A DNA stretch of 64,000 bases from positions 1 to 64,000 of the forward strand of contig JAQUYF010000003.1 of NCBI GenBank assembly GCA_028691975.1, written 5' to 3'. Below, one piece after another: positions 45,601-54,537 of this stretch. The DNA is from Bacteroidales bacterium. GTDB lineage: Bacteria; Bacteroidota; Bacteroidia; Bacteroidales; UBA932. Numbering within the stretch: position 1 is the first letter of the stretch; every line of letters starts with the position of its first letter. A program made the position numbers and the translations under genes. The notes below the pieces were generated by a model. The model was not told where the DNA came from. It did not search any database and saw only the letters and a list, made by a program, of their open reading frames with translations.

Positions 45601-46602
45601 ATGAAAATTCAATTACCGCGTTTTACTGCAATTTTGGTTTTACTGTCGTTATCGTATGCCATTTTTGCACAAGAGGGGATTAAACCCCCAAAACTTTCAG
45701 GCTATGCCCAAACTCAGTACACATACAGCGATGACGGTACTAACACTTTCCAGATCCGCCGTGCGCGTATAGATCTTAAAGGAGATCTTGGCAGCAAGAT
45801 CGATTATCGTTTTCAAGGTGATCTTGCATCAAGTCCTAAATTAGTGGATGCGTATGTGAGATTTAAGCTGTGTCCATATTTTAACATCCAGTTGGGAGAG
45901 CAGAAAGTTGTCTTTTCCCTGGAAAATATGATGGGACCTCTTACGTGGGAGACCATTGAACTGGCACAAGGTATCAGCAAACTTTCAGGCTACAGCGATA
46001 TTTCCGGAGAAGGCTCAAACGGCCGTGACATAGGTATTTCCGCATACGGAGGTTTTCTTAAAAAGGAAGGTTACAATATCATCGATTATTCGGTAGGTAT
46101 ATATAATGGTAACGGTATCAATCTTAAGGATAACAATTCTCATAAGAATTTTGCAGGCAAGTTGGAGATACACCCGATTAAGCCGATTACTTTGGCTGCT
46201 TCGGTTTATCTCGGTAAGATCAATGGTGCGCTCAATGCCGATGAGCTTATGCCTAAAAACAGATATGCTTTTTCTGCAAGATATGATGACAAAAAACTTA
46301 TTGTACGTGCCGAGTATTTACGTGGCAAGACCAATATAAGCGGGACCGATGTGACAACTACTGATGCTTATTACGTATTTTTGGGTTACACATTCAAGGG
46401 AGGTATCCAGCCTCTTTTCCGCTTTGATTCATACCGTAAGGATGTTACGGCAGCCAACGGCCGTTCCAATCATTACGTCATCGGTATCAACTACAAGCCT
46501 TGGAAATATACCATCGTACAACTAAACTATACTATCAAAGATGTTCAGTCTGCCGGCAAACTTGTCAACCAGATTGCAGCTATGGTAACATTTGCATTCT
46601 AA
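45601..46602 (+). CDS. Phosphate-selective porin O/P-like outer-membrane protein
   Basis: A 333-residue outer-membrane beta-barrel. The signal peptide ends with LSYAIFAQ. The first strands read LSGYAQTQYTYSDD and FQIRRARIDLKGDLGSKIDYRFQGDL, the standard beginning of the OprO/OprP family in Bacteroidota. Later strands alternate polar and aromatic residues and end in Phe (AAMVTFAF), as outer-membrane barrels do. Phosphate specificity is not established. A YeiH transporter follows after 13 bases. Confidence 0.85.
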   Translation: MKIQLPRFTAILVLLSLSYAIFAQEGIKPPKLSGYAQTQYTYSDDGTNTFQIRRARIDLKGDLGSKIDYRFQGDLASSPKLVDAYVRFKLCPYFNIQLGEQKVVFSLENMMGPLTWETIELAQGISKLSGYSDISGEGSNGRDIGISAYGGFLKKEGYNIIDYSVGIYNGNGINLKDNNSHKNFAGKLEIHPIKPITLAASVYLGKINGALNADELMPKNRYAFSARYDDKKLIVRAEYLRGKTNISGTDVTTTDAYYVFLGYTFKGGIQPLFRFDSYRKDVTAANGRSNHYVIGINYKPWKYTIVQLNYTIKDVQSAGKLVNQIAAMVTFAF

Positions 46603-46615
46603 AAACTTCAATCGT

Positions 46616-47857
46616 ATGAAACAGTGGATTAAAAATCTAAAGGGTGAAGACTGGGTGATTGTATTTGCCGGGTTCGTCATCTTGGCGTTATGCCTTATCT
46701 TTCCCTCATTTATGGGCATTTTCAAGATGCCTAAACTCCTCGCAACCGGAGCTGACTGGCTGAGTGCCTTATATATGTTCCTGTTTGTTCTTGTCTTGAC
46801 ATACCTTACATCTCTGGTTTTAAATAAGCCGGTAAAGGGTGTATTTCTTTCTTTATTGATTATTTTCATACTTGCCCTGTGCGCACAGCTGCTTTCAAAT
46901 ATCCCTATTTGCAAGAAGTATGGCCTTGAGCCGGTATTTTTTGCAGTTATACTCGGACTTATAATAAGTAACTGCTTCAAGGTTCCAAAATTCTTGAAGC
47001 CCGGCATACAGAGTGAATTTTTTATTAAAATAGGTATTATCTGCCTGGGATCTACCATTCTTTTCAGGGAAATTCTAAAATCGGGAGCTTTCGGCCTTGC
47101 ACAGGCTTTGATTGTCGTTTTTACCGTATGGTATTTTGCATTCTGGATCTCCAAGAAGTTTAAGGTTGACCCTGAAATGGGTACGATGCTTTCGAGTGCG
47201 GTCTCTATCTGCGGAGTCTCTGCGGCTATTGCAACCTGCGGTGTTATCAAGGGCGATAACAAAAAGCTTTCATACATCATTTCGCTTGTGCTGGTTGTTG
47301 CTATTCCGATGATGTATCTCATGCCTTGGTTGTCAAACCTGCTCGGCTTGAGTGAAGAGGTTGCCGGTGCATGGATGGGAGGCACAATCGATACGACAGG
47401 TGCTGTTGCGGCCTCAGGTACACTTCTCGGTGAGACGGCTGCTCAGACTGCTATTATCGTTAAGTCTTCACAAAATGTACTGTTGGGCCTTGCTGCCTTC
47501 CTGATTTCGCTGTTCTGGTCATACAGAGGTGATAAAAAGCAGGAAGCGCCTACTGCAAAAGTTATTTGGGACCGTTTTCCCAAATTCGTTGTCGGCTTCA
47601 TTATCGCATCTTTAGTCTTCAGTTTCTGCTTCGCTCCGGATGTGGCAAAGTCAGTCGGCAAGATTACAAAGGGTTTCAGCACGACTTTGTTCAGCATTGC
47701 ATTTGTATGCATTGGACTCGAAACCAAGTTTAAAGAGATATTCAGCAAGGAAAATCGCAAAGTACTGTGGGCATTTTTGACGGCGCAGACTTTCAACATC
47801 ATAGTTACATTAATAGTAGCTTACTTACTGTTCGGCGTATTAAAGCCGATGCTGTAA
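46616..47857 (+). CDS. YeiH/UPF0324 family putative sulfate exporter
   Basis: A 413-residue polytopic membrane protein with about 11 hydrophobic helices. The family pattern SSAVSICGVSAAIATCGVI is clear, as are GGTIDTTGAVAASGTLLG and SQNVLLGLAAFLISLFWS. Relatives are annotated as sulfate/sulfite exporters or unknown. The chosen ATG gives MKQWIKNLKG; a TTG 24 bases upstream overlaps the porin stop. Confidence 0.82.
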   Translation: MKQWIKNLKGEDWVIVFAGFVILALCLIFPSFMGIFKMPKLLATGADWLSALYMFLFVLVLTYLTSLVLNKPVKGVFLSLLIIFILALCAQLLSNIPICKKYGLEPVFFAVILGLIISNCFKVPKFLKPGIQSEFFIKIGIICLGSTILFREILKSGAFGLAQALIVVFTVWYFAFWISKKFKVDPEMGTMLSSAVSICGVSAAIATCGVIKGDNKKLSYIISLVLVVAIPMMYLMPWLSNLLGLSEEVAGAWMGGTIDTTGAVAASGTLLGETAAQTAIIVKSSQNVLLGLAAFLISLFWSYRGDKKQEAPTAKVIWDRFPKFVVGFIIASLVFSFCFAPDVAKSVGKITKGFSTTLFSIAFVCIGLETKFKEIFSKENRKVLWAFLTAQTFNIIVTLIVAYLLFGVLKPML

Positions 47858-48034
47858 TATCTTTCTTTAGTCAATAATAGGAGTAGTGGGCCAAGTTCAT
47901 GTTGTACACGAAACAGGCGGTCACCTGTTCCCTGTATAGTATGGGCTTATCGCTGATAATCAAGGTGATAATCAGTATGGTGAAGGTAATCAGAGTGGTG
48001 CGGGCAAAAACACCGTGATCAAATTCAAACAAAG

Positions 48035-48065
48035 AGGGTGACCAAATTTACTTTTTAGTCACCCT
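48035..48065 (-). terminator. Terminator of the sigma factor operon
   Basis: Arms AGGGTGAC (48035-48042) and GTCACCCT (48058-48065), perfect, with a 15-base loop. Read on the minus strand it is followed by TCTTTGTTTG, a weak T tract. It lies 33 bases beyond the end of the membrane protein gene. Confidence 0.6.
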
Positions 48066-48097
48066 TTAGTTACCCTATAATTTAATAATTATTAGTG

Positions 48098-48676
48098 TTA
48101 TTGATTCTCTTTCCACGATTTCATGGTTTGAGCATCTTCACGTATAGCTCTGACATTGTTGAGGACCCGATTGTTGAGCAACATTCCGATAATTAGACCT
48201 ATAACGCCGCCTATAGCCCCTGCTACCACTAAGTATGACATCTCAAAACCTTTTATCAAACTCCACACAATGCACACTAAAAGCAGAATCAATCCAAAAT
48301 AGATGTTTGCAATATAGACCTTTCTGAACTTCATCATCTTGTCCTGAAAAGCGACAGGATCAATCGAAGCATCCGATGCCTTAGGCAATATCAGCGTGTT
48401 GTAAACATGAAGCACAACCTCCAACACCATTCCAATCGTGAGGAAGATGGCCACATCTTTGAAGAAACCATAAGAATATACAAGAAGCCAAATGCATGGA
48501 ATGGACACAAATAGCGCCACTATGGCCATTATCCACATAAAGTTTGATAATTTATTGACATTAGATGTCACTGTACGTGAGAGAAGCTGTTGATTGATAA
48601 TTTGTTGCTGGTTGAGTTTATTTTGTAAAAGAGTCCATTGCTCTTTCATTTCATCGATATTATCCATAATTTTCAT
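48098..48676 (-). CDS. Membrane protein partnered with ECF sigma factor
   Basis: A 192-residue protein with a coiled N-terminal helix (about residues 4-45, rich in Q, N and L), then two close hydrophobic helices (about 50-95) and two more (about 120-165). No anti-sigma domain is obvious. It starts one base after the ECF sigma factor stop, and similar pairs of a short ECF and this four-helix protein occur in other Bacteroidota, so it may sense an envelope signal or act as anti-sigma factor; this is inference. The start may be the ATG at 48667 (MDNIDEMKEQW). Confidence 0.65.
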   Translation of the reverse strand: MKIMDNIDEMKEQWTLLQNKLNQQQIINQQLLSRTVTSNVNKLSNFMWIMAIVALFVSIPCIWLLVYSYGFFKDVAIFLTIGMVLEVVLHVYNTLILPKASDASIDPVAFQDKMMKFRKVYIANIYFGLILLLVCIVWSLIKGFEMSYLVVAGAIGGVIGLIIGMLLNNRVLNNVRAIREDAQTMKSWKENQ

Positions 48677-48677
48677 T

Positions 48678-49157
48678 TTAATCGTTTGACATTTGTTTTA
48701 ATTTATCTTTAATGCGCACTAATCGAGTAGAAACACTTGGAACGGTCATTCCCATGACTGAAGCAATATCGTCATAGCTCATATTTTCCAGCCACAGCAG
48801 CACCATTGCCTTTTCAAGTTTGTCGAGTTTGTTGATACGCTGATAAAGCTTTGCAACCTGCTTCCCCTCATGGTCATCACTTTCAATCTGATTAATATTG
48901 ACTGAAAGAGGAATAGTATCCAACTTCCTTTTATCCTTTCGGATAAATGAAATACAGGTATTAATGCTCACCCTCCAGATCCATGTGGATATGCTGCTCT
49001 CACCCCTGAATTTGGCATAACCTAACAACAGATTGATCAATATCTCCTGGTAATAATCGTCGATCTCGCTCTTATCCTTTGCGTACATATAGCAAATGGA
49101 GTAGATCGTGCTCTTATTGTCCGTTACTATTTTCGCGAACTCCTTTTCCTTTTCCAT
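48678..49157 (-). CDS. ECF-type RNA polymerase sigma factor
   Basis: A 159-residue sigma-70 family protein. Region 2 is visible as TIYSICYMYAKDKSEIDDYYQEILINL with FRGESSISTWIWRVSINTCISF. Region 4 is the HTH MSYDDIASVMGMTVPSVSTRL. The start chosen is ATG 49157 (MEKEKEFAKIV). Two upstream in-frame ATGs at 49175 and 49196 fall on or in the likely promoter CATATTTGC. The membrane protein at 48098 follows in the same operon. Confidence 0.9.
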   Translation of the reverse strand: MEKEKEFAKIVTDNKSTIYSICYMYAKDKSEIDDYYQEILINLLLGYAKFRGESSISTWIWRVSINTCISFIRKDKRKLDTIPLSVNINQIESDDHEGKQVAKLYQRINKLDKLEKAMVLLWLENMSYDDIASVMGMTVPSVSTRLVRIKDKLKQMSND

Positions 49158-49253
49158 TGTTTTTACAATTTGCATTATTAGACGCAAATATGTCAAAAAA
49201 ACTGCAAAAAACGACTATCGGGTGAAAATAAAGGTAAACAAGCTGTAATAGAC

Positions 49254-49287
49254 AAAAAGAGGATGGCTAATTATATTAGTCACCCTC
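49254..49287 (-). terminator. Terminator of the small-protein gene
   Basis: Read on the minus strand: a 13-pair stem starting GAGGGTGACTAAT and ending ATTAGCCATCCTC (one mismatch, one G-T), loop ATA, then TTTTTGTC. A classic Rho-independent terminator 37 bases after the 27-residue frame. Confidence 0.82.
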
Positions 49288-49323
49288 ATTGTTATATGCC
49301 GAACTCTTTCGCGGATGTTCAGA

Positions 49324-49407
49324 TTACAGGATACTGCATAATACACAGATAATGCTGGTAGCGATGCAGAGTGTAAAAAGGCCGTAGGCGATAGTAACTG
49401 TTATCAT
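49324..49407 (-). CDS. Small membrane protein, 27 residues
   Basis: A very short frame on the minus strand, too short for ordinary gene calls. It reads MITVTIAYGLFTLCIATS and then IICVLCSIL, a single hydrophobic helix with an N-terminal out/in polar start and two or three Cys. It has a clean Rho-independent terminator 37 bases downstream, which is the best sign that it is a real transcription unit. The upstream gene on the plus strand is the Trk potassium channel; small single-helix proteins are known partners of K+ transporters (KdpF type), but any link here is inference. The upstream minus strand contains a one-mismatch -7 box (AAATTTTGC). Confidence 0.55.
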   Translation of the reverse strand: MITVTIAYGLFTLCIATSIICVLCSIL

Positions 49408-49502
49408 TGTTGTATGTTTTTAATTTGTTTTCTAATAATTAGACGATAAGGTTGCCGATTCGTTGCAAAATTTCGAAATTTTTATAGAAATTTGCACATA
49501 TT

Positions 49503-51305
49503 ATGCGGTACGTTGTAAAAGCCAATTTGCGTAGAATGGTTCAGGCCCTTACTGCGATGATCAATGTAATTGTATTGATTTGTTCTGTTGTTGGCATTAT
49601 TTTGTGCGGATATCTTGTCGGATTTGATGTAGAGCAGTTTTACATTCCTACTATTTCCCGCTATCTGAGCATATTGTTGGTATTGTTTTTTGTGTTGATA
49701 TCCCTGAGGTCCGTAATCGGAAGATTGGATAAAAAGAAAAATATCGCGCCGTACAGGCCTCCTATGTGGATAATGACATTTCTGTTTATCGCAATTCTCG
49801 TCGAAATCGATATGCGCTACTATCCAATATTCGATATCCCGTCGAAGGCCGGCATGATATATATTGCCTGCGCTATCTTTTTGACATCGATTTTGGAGCT
49901 ATCCAAGATGGCTATACGCATCATGACACGTGTCGTCAATCCTATGGCGGTATTTGTAATCAGTTTCTTGATCATCATTGCCATAGGTACTGTGCTTCTT
50001 TCTGTTCCCAACTCTACATACGAGGAGGGAAGCAACTTGCCTTTCGTCGATGCCCTGTTCGTCAGTACTTCTGCCACCTGTGTCACAGGCCTGTGTACGG
50101 TCGATTTTATGAATACATTCACCCTTTACGGTCAAATAGTTGTGTTGGTGCTGATTCAAATTGGGGGACTCGGAGTTGTGACGCTGACTTCTTTTTTCGC
50201 TCTTTCTCTGATTGGAGCACTTCCTTTCAACAGCAGTATGATGCTTAAAGATTTGATATCCGAGGACAGTACCACAAATATCCGAGGGGTAGTAATCAGG
50301 ATTGTGACAACCACTTTTACCTTAGAAGCGATAGGTGCTGCAGCCATTTTCTTTTCACTCGGCTATTATCCGATTGCATCATTCTGGGATAAGATATATT
50401 TCTCTGTATTTCACGCTATATCAGCGTTTTGCAACGCCGGATTCAGTAACTATCCGGATGGACTCGGCTCACCGACCCTCACGGGAAATAATACCCTTTA
50501 TTATGTCATATCTCTGCTTGTTATTATGGGTGGAATCGGCTTTCCGGTCTTTACCAACTTCTTCAAGATTATAGCAATACGCTGCTCTCAGTTTATTCGC
50601 AGACTTGAGAAAAAGAGAGTTAAGCGATACCTCCATTCGTGGGGTCTTAATTCCATGATTGTCATCAAAATGACACTACTGCTTTTAATCTTCGGTACGG
50701 CTTATTTTCTTATTTTCGAGTGGAACGGGATGCTGTCCGGTTACTCTGTATGGGGAAAGATAGCGCAGGCTTTTTACAATGCGGTGCTTCCACGCACGGC
50801 AGGATTCGGCAGTCAGGATATCAGCAGTGTTAAACCACTTACGTACATAGTTATTGTTCTGTTGATGTGGATTGGCGGTGCTCCGCAGTCGACTGCAGGC
50901 GGTATTAAAGTCACCACCATCTGGATAATGTTCAAAAATGCATATTGTCAGGTTAGAGGCCTGAATCATGTCGAAACTCACAAAAGAGAGATTTCCGCTT
51001 TTTCTGTCAATAGAGCCTTCGCTACGGTTACCATTACGGTTGGGATGATATTCGTTTCATACGTAGCCCTGATGTTTACAGAGGCCGGTGTCGAGCCGCG
51101 CAAATTGCTTTTTGAAGTCGTTTCAGCCATCAGTACTGTCGGATCGAGCATGGGTATTACGGCGGATTTGTCGGTTGCCGGTAAATATATAATAACCTTC
51201 ATAATGTTTGCAGGGCGTATCGGGGTAATTACACTGGTGTCATCTTTTTTAAGCCACAAGGATTTACCGCAGTACCGTTACCCAAGCGAACATGTTTTAA
51301 TGTAA
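49503..51305 (+). CDS. TrkH/KtrB-type potassium uptake channel subunit
   Basis: A 600-residue K+ channel subunit of the TrkH/KtrB superfamily with about 12 helices. The pore (selectivity) segments include VSTSATCVTGLCTVD, FHAISAFCNAGFSNYP, PRTAGFGSQDIS and STVGSSMGIT. The N-terminal extra helices (about residues 1-110) are longer than in KtrB. K+ enters the cell with gating by the RCK subunit encoded next. The start ATG follows a one-mismatch -7 box (GAAATTTG at about 49482-49489), so the leader is very short. Confidence 0.9.
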   Translation: MRYVVKANLRRMVQALTAMINVIVLICSVVGIILCGYLVGFDVEQFYIPTISRYLSILLVLFFVLISLRSVIGRLDKKKNIAPYRPPMWIMTFLFIAILVEIDMRYYPIFDIPSKAGMIYIACAIFLTSILELSKMAIRIMTRVVNPMAVFVISFLIIIAIGTVLLSVPNSTYEEGSNLPFVDALFVSTSATCVTGLCTVDFMNTFTLYGQIVVLVLIQIGGLGVVTLTSFFALSLIGALPFNSSMMLKDLISEDSTTNIRGVVIRIVTTTFTLEAIGAAAIFFSLGYYPIASFWDKIYFSVFHAISAFCNAGFSNYPDGLGSPTLTGNNTLYYVISLLVIMGGIGFPVFTNFFKIIAIRCSQFIRRLEKKRVKRYLHSWGLNSMIVIKMTLLLLIFGTAYFLIFEWNGMLSGYSVWGKIAQAFYNAVLPRTAGFGSQDISSVKPLTYIVIVLLMWIGGAPQSTAGGIKVTTIWIMFKNAYCQVRGLNHVETHKREISAFSVNRAFATVTITVGMIFVSYVALMFTEAGVEPRKLLFEVVSAISTVGSSMGITADLSVAGKYIITFIMFAGRIGVITLVSSFLSHKDLPQYRYPSEHVLM

Positions 51306-51320
51306 ATAATACTTATAATT

Positions 51321-52001
51321 ATGAGATACATAGTAGTAGGATTAGGAAAATTAGGCTCGTCAATGGCCAAAGAACTTACCCAGATGGGCAACGAAGTCAT
51401 CGGGGTTGATAAAAATATTGACTGCGTAGAGAGGCTGAAGGCTAAAATAGCAACAGCTATCTGTCTTAATATCACAGATGCAAGTTGTCTTAGCGTGCTT
51501 CCGCAAAATGGAATTAATGCCATTATCATCACAGTTCGTGAAGATATCGGCAGATGCCTTACAGTTTATACTGTTATGAAGCAGATCAAAGCTTCCAGAA
51601 TTTACGTCTGTGTGGCTGATGCCATACAGTACGCCATAGTTAATTCGCTAGGAATTACCAATATCATATACCCTGAAAAGGATGTCGCCAAGAAGTATGC
51701 CATGGCTTTGGAAATGCCTGAATACCAGACTTCATACAGAGTAGATGATGATCATTTTGTGGTTGAGATGAAGGCTCCGAAATGGATGGTTGGCAACAGA
51801 ATAGATGAAGATACGATTATGGATAAGTTTCACCTGCGCCTTCTTGCCGTCAAAAGGCGTGTAGAGATTAGGAATGAAGTAGGTGTACCGTATTCTGATT
51901 TTGTTGTCCTGAATCCGCTCGGCCCGTCTGAAAACAGAAAAATAATGGATAACGACCTGATTGTTGTTTACGGGCATTATAAAGATATTAAAGAGCTGTA
52001 A
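51321..52001 (+). CDS. TrkA/KtrA RCK regulatory subunit
   Basis: A 226-residue cytosolic gating subunit. The N-terminal Rossmann domain has VGLGKLGSSMAKEL and binds NAD or ATP; about residues 140-226 are the RCK_C domain (LAVKRRVEIRNEVGVPY). A single RCK_N and RCK_C is the KtrA size, whereas E. coli TrkA has two copies. It follows the channel gene by 15 bases. Confidence 0.92.
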   Translation: MRYIVVGLGKLGSSMAKELTQMGNEVIGVDKNIDCVERLKAKIATAICLNITDASCLSVLPQNGINAIIITVREDIGRCLTVYTVMKQIKASRIYVCVADAIQYAIVNSLGITNIIYPEKDVAKKYAMALEMPEYQTSYRVDDDHFVVEMKAPKWMVGNRIDEDTIMDKFHLRLLAVKRRVEIRNEVGVPYSDFVVLNPLGPSENRKIMDNDLIVVYGHYKDIKEL

Positions 52002-52045
52002 AATAATTTTTTGCAGCAGAAGTTGCACAATTGAAAGGAAAATAT

Positions 52046-52053
52046 TATCTTTG
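52046..52053 (+). promoter_or_regulatory. -7 promoter box of the esterase gene
   Basis: TATCTTTG, with a TTG 20 bases upstream (52023-52025). A 70-base leader follows, containing TACAA...TTGTA and CATGA...TCATG pairings that could form a stem. Confidence 0.6.
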
Positions 52054-52128
52054 GTGGTACAAGTACATGAGACTCTGCATGATCCGTGTCATGCTGTGTT
52101 GTACATGTATATAATCAATTATTGGCGT

Positions 52129-53193
52129 ATGAAAAAGATTGTCATTGCATTATTTGCACTGCTTATTATCACCGAACTATCGGCACAGTCGGCTCAGACT
52201 GAAGATTTCCTGTATGCTATCAAGGATACCGATACACTCTATCTTACAAAATATGAGTGTGCAAGTGCTCAGAGAAAGATAGAAGGAGCCAGGCCGGCTG
52301 TAATTTTCGTTTTTGGAGGAGGTTTCTTTACCGGCTCGAGAAATGCGGAATACTTCCAGGATTACATAACACACTTGACTGAAGGGGGATACACGCTCTT
52401 TACCATCGATTATAGATTGGGGTTGAAGAAGTACTACGAGGCGATCGATGCAGAAAAGATTGCAACGGGAAAGGCCCCAAAGAAGAGTTATGTTGATTTT
52501 ATAAAAGCTCTTAAGCTTTCGGTAGATATGGCTGTTGAGGATCTTTTTTCGGCTACGGCCTTTATCCTGTCACGAGCACAGGAGTGGAATATCGATACTG
52601 CTTCAATAGTTGTTTCCGGATCAAGTGCAGGTGCGATCACCGCATTGCAGAGCGAATATTACATCTGTAATTGGCGGAGTGGAGGCAAGACACAGCCTTG
52701 GGATGAAATGGTAGCTATCCTGCCGGAAAATTTCAATTACGCAGGAGTTGTCTCGTATGCGGGGGCTATTATGAATATTGACAGCAAGCTGGAATGGAAC
52801 ACTCCTTCGGCACCAATGGCCCTTTTCCACGGGGATATAGATCCTACGGTGCCCTACAATCGTATCTGGGTTCCGATGGTGGGTAAGTTGAACGGTTCGA
52901 AGAAGGTGGCTGAGTCTCTTGACAAGGCCGGTACGCCATATATGTTCTTTACTTACAACAAACAGAAGCATAACATTGCATCCGAACCCATGAATTCCGA
53001 TTTGGAGCTTTTGGATTTTTTTCTGCACAAATTGGTTAAGGAAAAGAAGCCGCTTGTGGTTAATTCATCAATAAATGACCTTTCTATAAAGAAAATGTCG
53101 AAAAGGCAGGCCAAAAGGGATGCCAAAAAGGAGAATGAGGCTTACCAGAGCGGTGAACATTCATTCGGCAGGGGAAATAAAGAGAAGAAATAA
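52129..53193 (+). CDS. Secreted alpha/beta hydrolase (esterase-like)
   Basis: A 354-residue exported hydrolase; signal peptide MKKIVIALFALLII then TELSAQ. FVFGGGFFTGSRNAEYF is the HGG-like oxyanion loop of BD-FAE-type esterases. The nucleophile is Ser in VVSGSSAGAITAL (about residue 165), the acid Asp in FHGDIDPTVPYN, and the His in KQKHNIA. The C-terminus is Lys-rich and unstructured. The frame upstream to 51961 lies in the trkA tail and leader and is not coding; the signal peptide fixes the start. Confidence 0.85.
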   Translation: MKKIVIALFALLIITELSAQSAQTEDFLYAIKDTDTLYLTKYECASAQRKIEGARPAVIFVFGGGFFTGSRNAEYFQDYITHLTEGGYTLFTIDYRLGLKKYYEAIDAEKIATGKAPKKSYVDFIKALKLSVDMAVEDLFSATAFILSRAQEWNIDTASIVVSGSSAGAITALQSEYYICNWRSGGKTQPWDEMVAILPENFNYAGVVSYAGAIMNIDSKLEWNTPSAPMALFHGDIDPTVPYNRIWVPMVGKLNGSKKVAESLDKAGTPYMFFTYNKQKHNIASEPMNSDLELLDFFLHKLVKEKKPLVVNSSINDLSIKKMSKRQAKRDAKKENEAYQSGEHSFGRGNKEKK

Positions 53194-53195
53194 TC

Positions 53196-54518
53196 ATGGA
53201 GAAGAGTGTGCGAAACGTACTGTCGGTCGCTTTGGGAGTGATGGTACTTTGTTGCTTAATCTCCTGCAACAATGACGAGAGTGACAGTGCCGTTGCAAGT
53301 CGCTGCTTTAACGATCTTAAAAGGGAGTTGAAACGTGATAACGGCGATCTTTGGGGACGTCAGTTATATGCTCCTACCTTTGTGGTTAATACAGAGACAG
53401 GAGAGATAATCGCTGACCGGCAGGATTCTTCAGGGCTGTTTCGCCCGGGAGAAAATGGTATCTATTGCGGTGTTATGCCTGCCGAGTGCAATCCTGCCAA
53501 TTCCGTGATAGACCTTGGTGGAATGCGCTGGGTAATGGTTTTGTGGCCATTGCCTGATACTAAGTTTGAACGGAATGTTCTGCTTACCCATGAAACTTTC
53601 CATTACTGGCAGCCTGCTTTGGGTTTGAATCCTCATACGGATTTGTGCAGCCATCTTGACTCGGAGACGAGCCGTATATACCTTAAACTTGAATGGAATG
53701 CTTTGGAAGCGGCTGTTCAAGCCGAAACTGAGGAAAGTACGGAAATTGCTGTTTCACATGCTCTTGCATTTCGGAGGGCTCGATTTTGTGCAACTTCTGA
53801 CAGTAATAAGACTATGGAAGATGAAAGGGCGATGCTTTTGTTGGAGGGGCTGCCCGAATACACTGCCTATAAAATATGTTGTCACTCTGACGGCCAGATG
53901 AAAGAGAGTATATTGAAAAGTCGCCAAAATCATTGGAACAACGATTCTTATGTGTACTCATTTGCTTATCATACAGGTTTGGCGTATGGCTATCTGCTTG
54001 ATAAATTGGGTTTGGACTGGAGAGAAGGTCTTGACGAATCCTCATCTCTTACTGACATTGCAGCAGAAGCAATCCACGCTACACCTTCGGTAAATACCGA
54101 TAGTATAGCGCAGTTGTATGGTCAGGACACAATAGAGGCGTATGAGCATATTCGTGCACTGAATATGGCTAAAGTTAAAGAAGCATATTGTCATTTGTTT
54201 ACGGGCGATACTATAATGTCACTGACGTTTGGTAATGTCAGTATGGGTTTTCACCCTGCCAAAGTGATTGATCTTGCAGGGTTTGGTACAGTCTATCCTA
54301 ATATTCGTTTGACAGGAGATTTCGGTATTTTGGATGTCCGTGACGGTGGATGTCTGATGCATCCTAACTGGGATGCTGCTGATGTGTCTGCCAAAGGAAT
54401 AACAATCACAGCCGATTCGCTATATACGGCAAACTGGACATTCTATCCGGCAGAAGGCATCTCGGTGGTCGCACCTGATGCTCAGCATCCGCCCCAATAT
54501 CAAGTGAAATACAAGTAA
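53196..54518 (+). CDS. Lipoprotein with HExxH metallopeptidase motif
   Basis: A 440-residue lipoprotein of no family I can name. The signal peptide ends in CCLISC (Cys about 26). HETFHYW at about residues 131-137 is an HExxH zinc motif, and LLLEGLPEYTAYK near residue 219 gives a second Glu, as in gluzincins. No close homologue is recognised, so the peptidase role is inferred. It starts 2 bases after the esterase stop and may form an operon with it. Confidence 0.65.
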   Translation: MEKSVRNVLSVALGVMVLCCLISCNNDESDSAVASRCFNDLKRELKRDNGDLWGRQLYAPTFVVNTETGEIIADRQDSSGLFRPGENGIYCGVMPAECNPANSVIDLGGMRWVMVLWPLPDTKFERNVLLTHETFHYWQPALGLNPHTDLCSHLDSETSRIYLKLEWNALEAAVQAETEESTEIAVSHALAFRRARFCATSDSNKTMEDERAMLLLEGLPEYTAYKICCHSDGQMKESILKSRQNHWNNDSYVYSFAYHTGLAYGYLLDKLGLDWREGLDESSSLTDIAAEAIHATPSVNTDSIAQLYGQDTIEAYEHIRALNMAKVKEAYCHLFTGDTIMSLTFGNVSMGFHPAKVIDLAGFGTVYPNIRLTGDFGILDVRDGGCLMHPNWDAADVSAKGITITADSLYTANWTFYPAEGISVVAPDAQHPPQYQVKYK

Positions 54519-54537
54519 ATTTAATAAGAACAAGGCT

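Noticed and set aside
51961-52128. Extension of the esterase frame into trkA
   Set aside because: It overlaps the trkA end and passes through the promoter at 52046-52053.
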